Source: Arthrobacter sp. CAN_C5
GTDB lineage: Bacteria; Actinomycetota; Actinomycetes; Actinomycetales; Micrococcaceae
Reading direction: 5' to 3'
DNA: 64,000 bases
NCBI RefSeq assembly: GCF_017875735.1
Contig: NZ_JAGGMZ010000001.1
Coordinates: 3,658,001-3,722,000, forward strand
Position 1 is the first letter of the stretch, and the number at the start of each line of letters is the position of its first letter. The position numbers were made by a program, and so were the translations under genes. The notes under the pieces were generated by a model, which had not been told where the DNA came from, ran no database searches, and saw only the letters and a program-made list of their open reading frames with translations. This document shows, in pieces, positions 25,398-34,684 of the stretch.

Positions 25398-26401
25398 ACC
25401 GACTCTCACGGCTGACCTCGACGCACATCGTGTACCTGGTGGTGCTGCTGACCATCATCGTCGGCACCGTCCTGGTCGGCTCGGTAGGTCGCAGCTTCTT
25501 CAGCACCGGCAACATCTCCGACATCCTCACCGGAACCAGCGTCCTGGGGTTCATTGCCATCGGGCAGACCCTGGTCATCCTGGTCGGCAGCCTCGACCTG
25601 TCAGTCCCGTACGTGATCAGCCTGTCCAGCCTCATCGCCGCAGGCATCATGGCCAACCAGGGCGCGAACGTGCTCCCCGGGGTGCTCGCTGCCCTGGCTA
25701 TCTCAGGGCTCATCGGGCTGGCCATCGGTCTTGTGGTTTCCGGCCTAAAGGTGCACGGTTTCATCGCCACCCTCGGGATGGGGTTGATCATCAGCGGCTA
25801 CCTCGCCACCAATTACCAGGGCAGCTCCGGCCAGGCACCGCTGTCCTTCCGGCTGATCGGGGCCACCGGGCTCGGACCCGTCCCGATTTCCACCCTGATC
25901 ATGCTCGCCACCGCGGGCCTGGTCCTGCTGATGCTGAACCGAACCCGGGTGGGCCACCATATCTACGCGGTCGGCGGGGACCTCGGCGTCGCCAGGATGT
26001 CAGGGATCCGCACCCGCACCCCCATCATCACCGCACACGTCCTGTGCTCGGTCATGGCAGGCCTGGCGGGCCTGCTGCTGGCCGCACGGCTCGGTGTCGG
26101 GAGCCCCACCATCGGCTCCCAGGGTGGGTACGACCTGCTCTCCATCGCCGCCGTCGTTCTTGGCGGGACGCTCCTTGCCGGCGGCAAGGGGTCCCTGGTG
26201 GGGACGCTCGGCGGGGTGCTGATCTTCGCCATGCTGGACAACATCATGAGCGTCATGCAGATCAATCCCTTCCTCAAGGACGTGGTCCGGGGGCTGGTGA
26301 TCGTGATCGCCGTCGCCGTCTACGCCCGCCGCACGGTCATCACCCGCCCACCGCGTTTCGAGAAATCCGCCACCACCGCAGCACGCGAGGTGTCGGCATG
26401 A
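25394..26401 (+). CDS. Sugar ABC transporter permease (CUT2)
   Basis: A 335-residue inner-membrane permease of the RbsC/BPD-transp-2 type, with about nine hydrophobic helices starting at IVYLVVLLTIIVGTVLVG. The characteristic stretches are GQTLVILVGSLDLSVPYVISL, GLKVHGFIATLGMGLIISG and the cytoplasmic coupling region GVARMSGIRTRTPIITAHVLCSVMAGLAG, followed by VVLGGTLLAGGKGSLVGTLGGVLI. ATG overlaps the preceding TGA (ATGA), as does its own stop with the next gene. Confidence 0.93.
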   Translation: MNRLSRLTSTHIVYLVVLLTIIVGTVLVGSVGRSFFSTGNISDILTGTSVLGFIAIGQTLVILVGSLDLSVPYVISLSSLIAAGIMANQGANVLPGVLAALAISGLIGLAIGLVVSGLKVHGFIATLGMGLIISGYLATNYQGSSGQAPLSFRLIGATGLGPVPISTLIMLATAGLVLLMLNRTRVGHHIYAVGGDLGVARMSGIRTRTPIITAHVLCSVMAGLAGLLLAARLGVGSPTIGSQGGYDLLSIAAVVLGGTLLAGGKGSLVGTLGGVLIFAMLDNIMSVMQINPFLKDVVRGLVIVIAVAVYARRTVITRPPRFEKSATTAAREVSA

Positions 26402-27504
26402 GCGTCAGCGAAAACGCCCAGGGAACCCGGAACGAGGTCCTCGCCCGGAACCGCTCTTCGGCCGGGGACCGGCTGCTCCGGGCCCTACGGACCCCCAGCG
26501 GGGGCGTGTTCATCCTCCTTATCGCGTTGCTGATCGCGGTGATTGCGGCCAACCCGTCGTTCAGTGAACCCGGTTCCCTGATCCGATTCATCGGCCGGAC
26601 AGCGCCGATTGCGATCGCGGCCATCGGACAGTACTTCGTGATCGTTTCCGGAGAATTCGATCTGTCGATGGGATCGGTGGTCACGGCGCAGGTCTTCATC
26701 GCCGGCAACCTGATTGGCGACGACGACGCCCGGGTCATCCCGGTACTGGTGCTGATGTTCGTGTTCGGCGCCTTTATTGGCCTGATCAATGGGCTGGTGA
26801 CGACCCTGCTGAAGGTACCGAGCTTCATCGTCACCCTCGGCATGATGCTCGCGTTGCTCGGCATGGTGCTGTACTCAACCGGAGGCGCCGCAACCGGCAA
26901 CCCGGCGGACAGCTTCCGGCAGATCGGGCGGGGCGGCATCCGCGATGTCCCGATACTGGAGATCATCCCCTACCCGGTCATTATCTTCATTGTCACCGCC
27001 GCAGCAGCGCTGTGGTTGATGCGCCGCCCGTATGGTCGCACCCTGATCGCCGTCGGCGACAATTCGCGCGCTGCAGCACTGACCGGCGCCCGCGTCTGGT
27101 GGGTCAAGACCCGCGCGTTCATGTTGTCGTCGCTGTCGGCGACGGTCGCTGGCATCATCCTGGTGGGCTACGCCGGGGTTCATCCGTCCGTGGGGCGCGG
27201 CTACGAGTTCACCGCCATCACCGCCGTCGTCCTCGGCGGGGTGGTGCTGGGCGGCGGCCGCGGCTGGGTGCTTTCGGCAGCGGCAGGGGCCTTCGCCCTC
27301 GAAACCCTGTTCACGCTGCTCAACTTCCTGGGCGTCCAGTCGACCTGGCGGGACACCGTCCAGGGCATCATCATCATCGTCGCGGTCGCCGCGGCGGCAC
27401 AGACCTGGCAACGCACACGCCGGGGCACCAGCTCCCGCACCCACGAACCGACACACCCCATCGCTCCACCGCCCACCGTGGGCACCAATGAGAGAGGAAT
27501 ATGA
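26398..27504 (+). CDS. Sugar ABC transporter permease (CUT2), second subunit
   Basis: A 368-residue permease of the same family as the preceding one, so the membrane channel is probably a heterodimer. IGQYFVIVSGEFDLSMGSVVTAQVFIAG, LLKVPSFIVTLGMMLALLGMVL and VGDNSRAAALTGARVWWVKTRAFMLSSLSATVAGIILVG mark the family; the tail VVLGGVVLGGGRGWVLSAAAGAF is the last helix pair. The chosen ATG at 26398 gives the four-base overlap; an open frame upstream runs inside the first permease and was ignored. Confidence 0.93.
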   Translation: MSVSENAQGTRNEVLARNRSSAGDRLLRALRTPSGGVFILLIALLIAVIAANPSFSEPGSLIRFIGRTAPIAIAAIGQYFVIVSGEFDLSMGSVVTAQVFIAGNLIGDDDARVIPVLVLMFVFGAFIGLINGLVTTLLKVPSFIVTLGMMLALLGMVLYSTGGAATGNPADSFRQIGRGGIRDVPILEIIPYPVIIFIVTAAAALWLMRRPYGRTLIAVGDNSRAAALTGARVWWVKTRAFMLSSLSATVAGIILVGYAGVHPSVGRGYEFTAITAVVLGGVVLGGGRGWVLSAAAGAFALETLFTLLNFLGVQSTWRDTVQGIIIIVAVAAAAQTWQRTRRGTSSRTHEPTHPIAPPPTVGTNERGI

Positions 27505-28742
27505 TGCAACGAAGCATCCTGACAAAGGTCACGGTGGTGGCAGCAACCTCGCTGCTCGCCCTGACCGCGTGCACTACCGATTCATCCATTGAGGACCCGC
27601 CTACGGAAGACACCGCGGCGTCCGCCGCGGCAACCGAACCCGCTGCCGAGGAGACCAGCAGCGACGAGTGGTTTGTGCAGGAGGTGTACGACGACCAGTT
27701 CGAGCAGCGCTCCGCCACCTTCGAGGGTGACCCGGAGCAGCCCTGGTTGCAGTACATCGACGGGGAGATGACCGACACCGCCGAGTACGCGGCGGACGGC
27801 GCGCAGAAGGCGTGCTTCGCCAACGCCTCGATCTCCAACCCGTGGCGGCAGACCGGCTGGATCACCATGAACGAACAGTTGAAGGCACTGCAGGACTCGG
27901 GGGTCATCTCCGAAATGGAGACCCGGGACGCGCAGGACGACGACAACACCCAGATCGCCGACATCGACTACTTCATCGCTGAAGGCAACTGCGACGCGTT
28001 CATCATCTCCCCCAACTCGACGGCAGCCATGACCCCAGCAGTTGAGCGGGCCTGCGAGACCGGAAAACCGGTGGTGGTGTTTGACCGCGGCGTCGAAACC
28101 GACTGCGCCGTCACCTTCATCCACCCCATCGGTGGCTTCGCCTGGGGAATCGACACCGCCGAGTTCCTGAGCGAACGGCTCGAGGAAGGCGACAAGGTGG
28201 TTGCCCTGCGCATCCTGCCCGGTGTTGACGTCCTGGAGCAGCGCTGGGCCGCTGCCGAGCGGATCTTCGAGGAGAACGGCATCGAGGCAGTGGACTACTT
28301 CACCGGAGCAGACCCCACCGAGATCAAGGACCTCCTGGCGGATGAACTGGCGACCGGTGACGTCCAGGGCATCTGGATGGACGCCGGCGACGGCGCTGTC
28401 GCGGCGATCGAGGCCTTCGAGGATGCCGGCGCGGATCTCCCGGTCATGACCGGCGAGGACGAGATGAGCTTCCTGCGCAAGTGGGAGGAAACGGGCATCG
28501 ACGCGCTCGCGCCGGTTTACTCCAATTTCCAGTGGCGGACCCCGCTGCTGGCGCTGGAGAAGATCTTCGCCGGCGAGGAAGTCCCGGCCGAATGGATCCT
28601 CCCCCAGACACCAATCACCGAGGACGAACGGGGCGAGTTCCTGACCGCCAACGAGGGCATGCCCGATGGCCACTACGCCAAGTTCGGCGGCGAGGACATG
28701 GAGGGCTACCCCGAGGTCTGGCAGGAACGCCAGATTCCGTAA
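27501..28742 (+). CDS. Sugar ABC transporter substrate-binding lipoprotein
   Basis: A 413-residue periplasmic-binding-protein-like lipoprotein; the lipobox LTAC puts the lipid on C23 or so. An acidic, Glu/Ala-rich linker is followed by the type 1 binding fold: KACFANASISNPWRQTGWITMNEQLKAL, ADIDYFIAEGNCDAFIISPNS, ACETGKPVVVFDRGV and VQGIWMDAGDGAVAAIEAFEDAG. It should deliver the operon's sugar. A double ATG overlaps the previous stop, and AGAGAGG is the ribosome site. The ligand class (pentose or cyclitol) cannot be read from sequence. Confidence 0.93.
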   Translation: MMQRSILTKVTVVAATSLLALTACTTDSSIEDPPTEDTAASAAATEPAAEETSSDEWFVQEVYDDQFEQRSATFEGDPEQPWLQYIDGEMTDTAEYAADGAQKACFANASISNPWRQTGWITMNEQLKALQDSGVISEMETRDAQDDDNTQIADIDYFIAEGNCDAFIISPNSTAAMTPAVERACETGKPVVVFDRGVETDCAVTFIHPIGGFAWGIDTAEFLSERLEEGDKVVALRILPGVDVLEQRWAAAERIFEENGIEAVDYFTGADPTEIKDLLADELATGDVQGIWMDAGDGAVAAIEAFEDAGADLPVMTGEDEMSFLRKWEETGIDALAPVYSNFQWRTPLLALEKIFAGEEVPAEWILPQTPITEDERGEFLTANEGMPDGHYAKFGGEDMEGYPEVWQERQIP

Positions 28743-28797
28743 CCGGCCGCACCGGCGGCACAACAGTCAACCCACCATAGCGAGAGGAGGCAGGGCC

Positions 28798-29697
28798 TTG
28801 GAGAGCTCATTCCAGCGACCCATCGGCGTGAACACCTGGGTGTGGGTTTCCCCCCTCGCCGACGCCATCCTGCCTCCCTTGCTGGGGTCCATTGCCGACA
28901 TGGGGTTCGACGCCGTTGAACTGCCGCTCGAGAACATCGGCGACTTCACCGTGGATGTTGTCACCGAGTCCCTGCACGGGATGCACCCGTACCTGGTGGG
29001 TGCGATGGCGCTCGGCCGTGACCTGATCCTCGCCGACCGCCCGGTCATTCTGCGGACCCAGCGGTACCTCAGCGCCTGCATCCAGCTGGCGCACGACATC
29101 GGCGCACCATCGGTGTGTGGACCGTTCTATTCCTCCACCGGCCGGGTCTGGCGGATGGACGACGACGAACGTGCGGCGGCGTACCGGCAGTTGCGCCACA
29201 ACCTCGCCCCGCTCGTCGACGAGGCAGCCGGCGCCGGCGTCGTCCTCGGAATCGAGCCACTGAACCGGTACGAGACGCCGCTCATCAACACGGTCGCCCA
29301 GGGACTGGATGCGCTGGACCCGCTCCTGGGACCGCACCTTGGCCTGGCACTGGACACGTACCACCTGAACATCGAGGAGCGTTCCTCGGCGGATGCCATC
29401 CGGGCTGCGGGAAAGCACCTCGTGCATCTGCAGGTCTGCGGCAATGACCGCGGCGCCCCGGGTGGCGACCAGACCGATTGGACAGCCATCCTTGCCGCCC
29501 TCGACACCATCGGGTACGAGGGTCCGCTGAACATTGAGAGCTTCACCGCCCATAACGCCAGCATTGCCACCGCCGCCTCCATCTGGCGGCCCCTCGCCGA
29601 GTCCCAGGACCGGCTCGCCCAAGACGGCCTCGCGTTCCTGCGCTCGATCACCCCGCCCAGGACCGGCACGCCCCTGTTTCAAGGAGACCACCTATGA
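28798..29697 (+). CDS. TIM-barrel sugar isomerase/epimerase, first of three in the operon
   Basis: A 299-residue protein of the xylose-isomerase-like/AP-endonuclease-2 TIM-barrel family. GVNTWVWVSPLAD, IADMGFDAVELPLENIG, GPFYSSTGRVWRM, VVLGIEPLNRYETPLINT, LGLALDTYHLNIEE and GHLQ-like LVHLQVCGNDRGAPGGDQTDW contain the Glu, Asp, His and Glu metal ligands (the last in NIESFT). It resembles D-tagatose/psicose 3-epimerases. GAGAGGAGG precedes the TTG start at 28798. The next start overlaps its stop by four bases. Confidence 0.88.
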   Translation: MESSFQRPIGVNTWVWVSPLADAILPPLLGSIADMGFDAVELPLENIGDFTVDVVTESLHGMHPYLVGAMALGRDLILADRPVILRTQRYLSACIQLAHDIGAPSVCGPFYSSTGRVWRMDDDERAAAYRQLRHNLAPLVDEAAGAGVVLGIEPLNRYETPLINTVAQGLDALDPLLGPHLGLALDTYHLNIEERSSADAIRAAGKHLVHLQVCGNDRGAPGGDQTDWTAILAALDTIGYEGPLNIESFTAHNASIATAASIWRPLAESQDRLAQDGLAFLRSITPPRTGTPLFQGDHL

Positions 29698-30854
29698 CCA
29701 CCCCCTCCCCGGCAGCAGCTGACGTGCCCGGCACGCTCGGAGTGGCCGTGCTCGGTTACTCCTTCATGGGGAAGGCTCATTCCAACGCCTGGCGCAACGT
29801 GAACGCCTTCTATCCGACGCCCCGGGTGGCACAGCAAGTCCTGGTGGGACGCGACGCCGGGAAGGTCGCGGATGCGGCAACCCGGTTCGGTTGGGCCGAG
29901 AGCTCAACCGATTGGCGTGAGGTGCTGGAGCGCGACGACATCCACATCGTTGACATCTGCACCCCTGGTCATCTGCACGCCGAACTCGCGATCGCTGCCC
30001 TGCAGGCCGGCAAACACGTCCTGGTGGAGAAGCCACTGGCCAATTCAGTGGCCGAAGCCGAGCAGATGGTGGCCGCTGCGATCGCCGCGCGGGCCCAGGG
30101 CGTTCATTCGATGGTCGGGTTCAACTACCGCCGTCTCCCCGCGCTAGCCCTGGCGCGGTCCTTGATTTCTGGCGGGCGGGTGGGGGACGTCCGCCAGATT
30201 CGCGTGAGCTACCTGCAGGACTGGCTGGCCGATGAGCGTGCGGCGATGAGCTGGCGGCTACGCAAGGCGTCGGCCGGCTCGGGCGCCGTCGGCGATCTGG
30301 CCTCCCACGCCGTCGACCAGGTGGGCTTCCTGCTTGGCGACCCGGTAGTCACCGTATCCGGAACGGTCAACACCTTCGTCACTGAGCGCCCAGGCCCGGA
30401 CGGCCTGGAACCGGTGACCGTCGACGACGCCGCCTGGGCCACCCTGCGACTCGCCTCAGGCGCCGTCGCAAGCCTTGAAGTCTCCCGCTTCGCGACCGGG
30501 CGCAAGAACTCTCTGCAGATCGAGGTTTACGGTTCCCGTGGGGGCCTGCGCTTCGACCTTGAGCACCTCAACGAACTGCAGTACTACGACAGCGGTGTGC
30601 CACCCGAGCTGCAGGGTTACAGCAAAATACTGGTCACCGAACCGTCGCACCCGTACCTTGGGTCATGGTGGCCCGCTGGCCACACCCTCGGCTGGGATCA
30701 CACGTTCACCAGCCAGGCGGCCGACTTCCTTGCCGCGATCGACTCGGGGACACCGCCGTCGCCGTCGTTCGAGGACGGGCTGGCCACCCAGCGGGTGCTG
30801 GCCGCGCTGGAGGAAAGTGCCTCCCAGGCCGGCACCGCCGTCCCACCCGCTTGA
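29694..30854 (+). CDS. Gfo/Idh/MocA-family dehydrogenase, first copy
   Basis: A 386-residue NAD(P)-dependent sugar or cyclitol dehydrogenase. The Rossmann nucleotide loop is VAVLGYSFMGKAHSNAW near residue 17, DIVDICTPGHLHAELAIAAL leads to the diagnostic EKPLANS with the catalytic Lys, and MVGFNYRRLPALALARSLI is the family's C-terminal domain entry. GDLASHAVDQVGFLLG carries the His used in catalysis. It has an ATGA overlap with the isomerase gene. Together with its neighbours it should oxidise and rearrange the imported sugar. Confidence 0.92.
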   Translation: MTTPSPAAADVPGTLGVAVLGYSFMGKAHSNAWRNVNAFYPTPRVAQQVLVGRDAGKVADAATRFGWAESSTDWREVLERDDIHIVDICTPGHLHAELAIAALQAGKHVLVEKPLANSVAEAEQMVAAAIAARAQGVHSMVGFNYRRLPALALARSLISGGRVGDVRQIRVSYLQDWLADERAAMSWRLRKASAGSGAVGDLASHAVDQVGFLLGDPVVTVSGTVNTFVTERPGPDGLEPVTVDDAAWATLRLASGAVASLEVSRFATGRKNSLQIEVYGSRGGLRFDLEHLNELQYYDSGVPPELQGYSKILVTEPSHPYLGSWWPAGHTLGWDHTFTSQAADFLAAIDSGTPPSPSFEDGLATQRVLAALEESASQAGTAVPPA

Positions 30855-30879
30855 GTTGCCCACCGCACGAAGGAGATCC

Positions 30880-31617
30880 ATGGAATTGTCAGTCCAGCTG
30901 TACACGGTCCGCGACGCTCTCGTTGCCGACCTCGAGAACACCATCGACCGGATAGCTGCGATGGGCTTCACCAACGTGGAGCCCTACAATTTTGCAGCCG
31001 ACCACGACCGGCTGGCTGCGGCACTTCGACGCAACGGCCTGGCAGCCCCGTCCGGCCACGCACCACTGCTCTCCGCGAACCAGGATGACATTTACGCGGC
31101 CGCCCAATCACTCGGGATGCGCACCGTGATCGACCCGTTCGTGGATCCGGCCCGCTGGGCATCGGTCGAGGACATCGCAGCCACCGCCGCGCAGCTTAAC
31201 GATGCTGCCACGGTGGCGGCCGGATACGGCCTCCGGGTCGGATACCACAACCACTGGTTCGAGGTGGAGACGGATTTCGATGGCCGCACCGGCCTTGAAG
31301 TGCTGGCAGAGCACCTGGACCCTGCAGTGGTCCTGGAAGTGGACACCTACTGGGTGGCGGTCGGCGGGCAGGATCCTGCTGCCCTGCTGGAGCGTCTGGG
31401 CGAGAGGGTCCGGCTCATCCACCTCAAGGATGGCGCCGTCGACAGGGACCCCACCTCGCAGGTCGCTGTCGGCGCGGGCCGGATGAACATCGAGGGCGTC
31501 CTGCAGGCGGCCTCAATGGTGGAGACAGTCGTCGTCGAACTCGACGACAGCGCCGGGGACCTCTTCGCGGCGATCGAGGACAGCCGCCGGTTCCTGCTCG
31601 CCCGGGCCGACGCATGA
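30880..31617 (+). CDS. TIM-barrel sugar isomerase/epimerase, second of three
   Basis: A 245-residue protein with the family's short form. MELSVQLYTVRDAL starts strand 1, GLRVGYHNHWFEV gives the His, LEVDTYWVAVGGQDP the Asp and IHLKDGA the His of the metal site; VVVELDDSAGD replaces the usual Glu-containing end (Glu present). AAGGAG is seven bases before the ATG. It is coupled to the next gene by a four-base overlap. It differs clearly from the other two epimerases in the operon, which suggests separate steps rather than duplication. Confidence 0.88.
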   Translation: MELSVQLYTVRDALVADLENTIDRIAAMGFTNVEPYNFAADHDRLAAALRRNGLAAPSGHAPLLSANQDDIYAAAQSLGMRTVIDPFVDPARWASVEDIAATAAQLNDAATVAAGYGLRVGYHNHWFEVETDFDGRTGLEVLAEHLDPAVVLEVDTYWVAVGGQDPAALLERLGERVRLIHLKDGAVDRDPTSQVAVGAGRMNIEGVLQAASMVETVVVELDDSAGDLFAAIEDSRRFLLARADA

Positions 31618-32717
31618 GGGGTCCGGTCGGCGTCGCCGTGATCGGCGCCGGGGTGATCAGCAAGGAGTACCTAACCAACCTGACCGCGTTCCCCGATCTC
31701 ACTGTGCACGTTGTGGCCGACCTTTCCGAGGACGCGGCCCGCACCCGGGCGGCCGAGTTCGGAATCGACACGTCCGGAGGGGTGGAAGCTGCCCTGACCC
31801 ACCCCGATGTGGAGATCGTGGTGAACCTGACCACCCCCTCCGCGCATGTGCCGGTGGCCCTCGCCGCGGTGGCAGCCGGGAAGCATGTCTGGTCCGAGAA
31901 ACCCTTCTCACTCAACCGGAGTTCCGGCGCAGGACTGCTGGCCGCAGCGGAAGCGGCCGGGGTGCGCCTGGGGTGCGCCCCCGACACCTTCCTCGGTGCT
32001 GGGCTGCAGACCGGGCTGCGCTGCATCCAGCGCGGGGACATTGGGACCCCGCTCACGGCTCTGACACTCATGCAGTCCCCCGGACCGGAGTCCTGGCACC
32101 CCAACCCCGCCTTCCTGTTCCAGGATGGTGCTGGTCCCCTGTTCGATATCGGGCCGTACTACCTCACCACCCTGGTCCAGGTTTTCGGATCGATCCGGCG
32201 GGTGGCCGCGGCTGGCTCGCGGGCCCGCGACACCCGGGTGGTCGGATCTGGACCGATTGCCGGTAAGGAGTTCCAGGTGTCAGTTCCCACCCATGTCAGC
32301 GCCCTCACCCAGTTCGACGGCGGCCAGTCGTCGCAGAGCATCTTCAGCTTCGACTCGCCCCTGCCCCGCACCGGTTTCGTCGAAATCACCGGCACCGAGG
32401 CGACGATCGCGTTTCCCGACCCGAACGAGTTCCACGGCGATGTCCGGATCTACCGGCACGGCGCGGCGGACTGGGAGACCATCCCCGCCGTCGGGTCGGT
32501 GTTCAGCCGGGGCTCCGGTGTACTCGACATGGCACGCGCCATCCGGGCGGGCCACCCGCACCGGGCGCAGGGCTCGACGGCGTTCCACATCCTGGATGCG
32601 ATGGTGGCGACCGCCGAGTCCATCGAGACGGGCGAGTTTGTCCCGGTGACCAGTTCCGCTGCGGCGCTCGATCCCCTTCCCGAGGACTGGGACCCAGCCC
32701 AGCTCACCCTGACCTAG
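31614..32717 (+). CDS. Gfo/Idh/MocA-family dehydrogenase, second copy
   Basis: A 367-residue oxidoreductase. VAVIGAGVISKEYLTNL is the nucleotide-binding loop, VVNLTTPSAHVPVALAAVAAGKHVWSEKPFSLN has the catalytic Lys, and DIGPYYLTTLVQVFG with a late EITGTEATIAFPDP fits the C-terminal barrel half. HPNPAFLFQDGAGPLFDIGPYY holds the His/Asp pair that many members use. ATGAGG overlaps the previous TGA. It is not a close copy of the first dehydrogenase in this operon, so the pair probably acts on different intermediates. Confidence 0.91.
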   Translation: MRGPVGVAVIGAGVISKEYLTNLTAFPDLTVHVVADLSEDAARTRAAEFGIDTSGGVEAALTHPDVEIVVNLTTPSAHVPVALAAVAAGKHVWSEKPFSLNRSSGAGLLAAAEAAGVRLGCAPDTFLGAGLQTGLRCIQRGDIGTPLTALTLMQSPGPESWHPNPAFLFQDGAGPLFDIGPYYLTTLVQVFGSIRRVAAAGSRARDTRVVGSGPIAGKEFQVSVPTHVSALTQFDGGQSSQSIFSFDSPLPRTGFVEITGTEATIAFPDPNEFHGDVRIYRHGAADWETIPAVGSVFSRGSGVLDMARAIRAGHPHRAQGSTAFHILDAMVATAESIETGEFVPVTSSAAALDPLPEDWDPAQLTLT

Positions 32718-32726
32718 GAGCACCCC

Positions 32727-33725
32727 ATGCCACGCAATTACACTCTGTTCACCGGCCAGTGGGCCGACCTCCCCTTCGAGGAGGTGGCGCGTCTGGCTGG
32801 CGAGTGGGGCTTCGACGGCCTCGAGATCGCCGTCTCCGGCGACCACCTGGATGCGTGGCGCTGGGACGACGACGAGTACATCGCCGGGCGGCTCGACATC
32901 CTTGAGCGCAACGGGCTGAAGGTGTGGGCCATCTCCAACCATCTCAAGGGACAGGCCGTCTGCGATGACCCGATCGACTTCCGGCATGAGGCCATCGTGG
33001 GGCCCCGGGTCTGGGGTGATGGGGATCCCGACGGCGTACGGACCCGCGCCGCCGAGGAGATGAAGTTGACTGCACGGCTGGCACAAAAGCTCGGGGTGCA
33101 AACGGTTGTGGGATTCACCGGGTCCTCGATCTGGCAGTACGTGGCCATGTTCCCCCCGGTATCCCAGAACGTTATCGACGCCGGCTACCAGGACTTCGCT
33201 GACCGCTGGAACCCCATCCTCGACGTGTTCGATGAGTGCGGCGTCCGGTTCGCCCACGAGGTGCACCCGTCAGAGATTGCCTACGACTACTGGTCCACCC
33301 AGCGTGCCCTCGAGGCCATCGGTCACCGTCCCGCGTTCGGCCTCAACTGGGATCCCAGCCATTTCATGTGGCAACAGATCGACCCGGTGGCATTCATCTC
33401 CGACTTCGCCGACCGGATCTACCACGTCGACTGCAAGGATACGAAGATGCGGATGGGTGGCGGGCGGAACGGCATCCTCTCCTCCCATCTGCCGTGGGGC
33501 GATCCCCGCCGCGGCTGGGACTTCGTGTCCACCGGCCGCGGTGATGTGCCCTGGGAGGACAGTTTCAGGGCGCTCACCAGCATTGGTTACGACGGTCCCC
33601 TCTCGGTCGAGTGGGAGGACGCCGGGATGGACCGGTTGCAGGGCGCCCCGGAGGCGCTGGCCTTCCTGAAGGGGTTCAATTTCGCCCCGTCCGGGACCTC
33701 CTTCGACGCGGCCTTCAAACAGTAA
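32727..33725 (+). CDS. TIM-barrel sugar isomerase/epimerase, third of three
   Basis: A 332-residue protein that closes the operon. [98 protein letters not shown] and [22 protein letters not shown] show the metal-ligand set Glu, Asp, His, Glu. Its pattern is closest to the IolE/IolH-like and sugar-phosphate isomerase members found in cyclitol or uncommon-sugar pathways. Nine bases separate it from the previous gene. GAGCACC before the ATG is a weak ribosome site. Confidence 0.89.
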   Translation: MPRNYTLFTGQWADLPFEEVARLAGEWGFDGLEIAVSGDHLDAWRWDDDEYIAGRLDILERNGLKVWAISNHLKGQAVCDDPIDFRHEAIVGPRVWGDGDPDGVRTRAAEEMKLTARLAQKLGVQTVVGFTGSSIWQYVAMFPPVSQNVIDAGYQDFADRWNPILDVFDECGVRFAHEVHPSEIAYDYWSTQRALEAIGHRPAFGLNWDPSHFMWQQIDPVAFISDFADRIYHVDCKDTKMRMGGGRNGILSSHLPWGDPRRGWDFVSTGRGDVPWEDSFRALTSIGYDGPLSVEWEDAGMDRLQGAPEALAFLKGFNFAPSGTSFDAAFKQ

Positions 33726-33828
33726 TCCGCGCCTCCCCGCCGGCAACCCGGGGCTGGCGGGCGTGAACGGCGGGGCCGGTGTGATTTGCCGTAACACGCC
33801 CGTTACGCCCCCGTAGTAGCCTGTCCCC

Positions 33829-34653
33829 ATGCGCAAAAACCAAGCCAGGATCATTGAGGAAATGGGTGTGCAGCCCACCATTGACCCCGCCGCGGAGATC
33901 AGGGCCAGGGTCACCTTCCTGAAGGACTACCTTCGGGCCACCGGCACCAACGGGTTTGTCCTCGGGATCAGCGGCGGAGTGGATTCGTCCCTCGCCGGCC
34001 GGCTCGCCCAGTTGGCTGTGACCGAGCTGACCGCTGAGGGCGTCGAGGCGGACTTCATCGCCGTCCGGCTTCCCTACCGCGAGCAGCACGACGAGGATGA
34101 CGCCCAGGCCGCCCTCGAGTTCATCCAGCCGAAGAGCCAGCGCTCCTTCAACCTCGCCGCGGCCGTCGACGGTTTCGAGGCCGAGTATGCCACCGCGACA
34201 GGCGAGGACATCTCCGACTTCACCAAGGGAAACATCAAGGCCCGGGCGCGGATGGTCACCCAGTACGCCCTCGCCGGGCAGCACAACCTGCTGGTGATCG
34301 GCACTGATCACGGCGCCGAATCGGTCACCGGGTTCTTCACCAAGTATGGAGACGGCGGCGCGGACATCCTCCCCCTGTTCGGCCTGAACAAACGCCAGAA
34401 CCGGGAGCTCCTGAAGGAGCTCGGCGCGCCCGAGCAGATCTACGCGAAGGTGCCGACGGCCGATTTGCTCGACCTCCAGCCCGGCCGCACCGACGAGCAC
34501 GAACTCGGGATCACCTACGATCAGATCGACGATTATCTTCAGGGCCGGGAGATCGACGAGGCGGCCGCGCTGGCCATCGAACGCCGTCACGCCATCACCC
34601 GCCACAAGCGCACCGTGCCGGTCACCATCCTCGACACCTGGTGGCGGAGCTGA
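33829..34653 (+). CDS. nadE: Ammonia-dependent NAD+ synthetase
   Basis: A 274-residue NadE, which amidates deamido-NAD with ammonia and ATP. The PP-loop is [17 protein letters not shown] near residue 46, [16 protein letters not shown] follows, and [17 protein letters not shown] plus [29 protein letters not shown] complete the active site. There is no glutaminase domain, so free ammonia is the donor. A GTAAC-N6-GTTAC inverted repeat lies in its upstream region (33791-33806) and might be regulatory. Confidence 0.97.
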   Translation: MRKNQARIIEEMGVQPTIDPAAEIRARVTFLKDYLRATGTNGFVLGISGGVDSSLAGRLAQLAVTELTAEGVEADFIAVRLPYREQHDEDDAQAALEFIQPKSQRSFNLAAAVDGFEAEYATATGEDISDFTKGNIKARARMVTQYALAGQHNLLVIGTDHGAESVTGFFTKYGDGGADILPLFGLNKRQNRELLKELGAPEQIYAKVPTADLLDLQPGRTDEHELGITYDQIDDYLQGREIDEAAALAIERRHAITRHKRTVPVTILDTWWRS

Positions 34654-34684
34654 CGCTTTCCAGGTCCTTGGTAACGTGTTCCCT

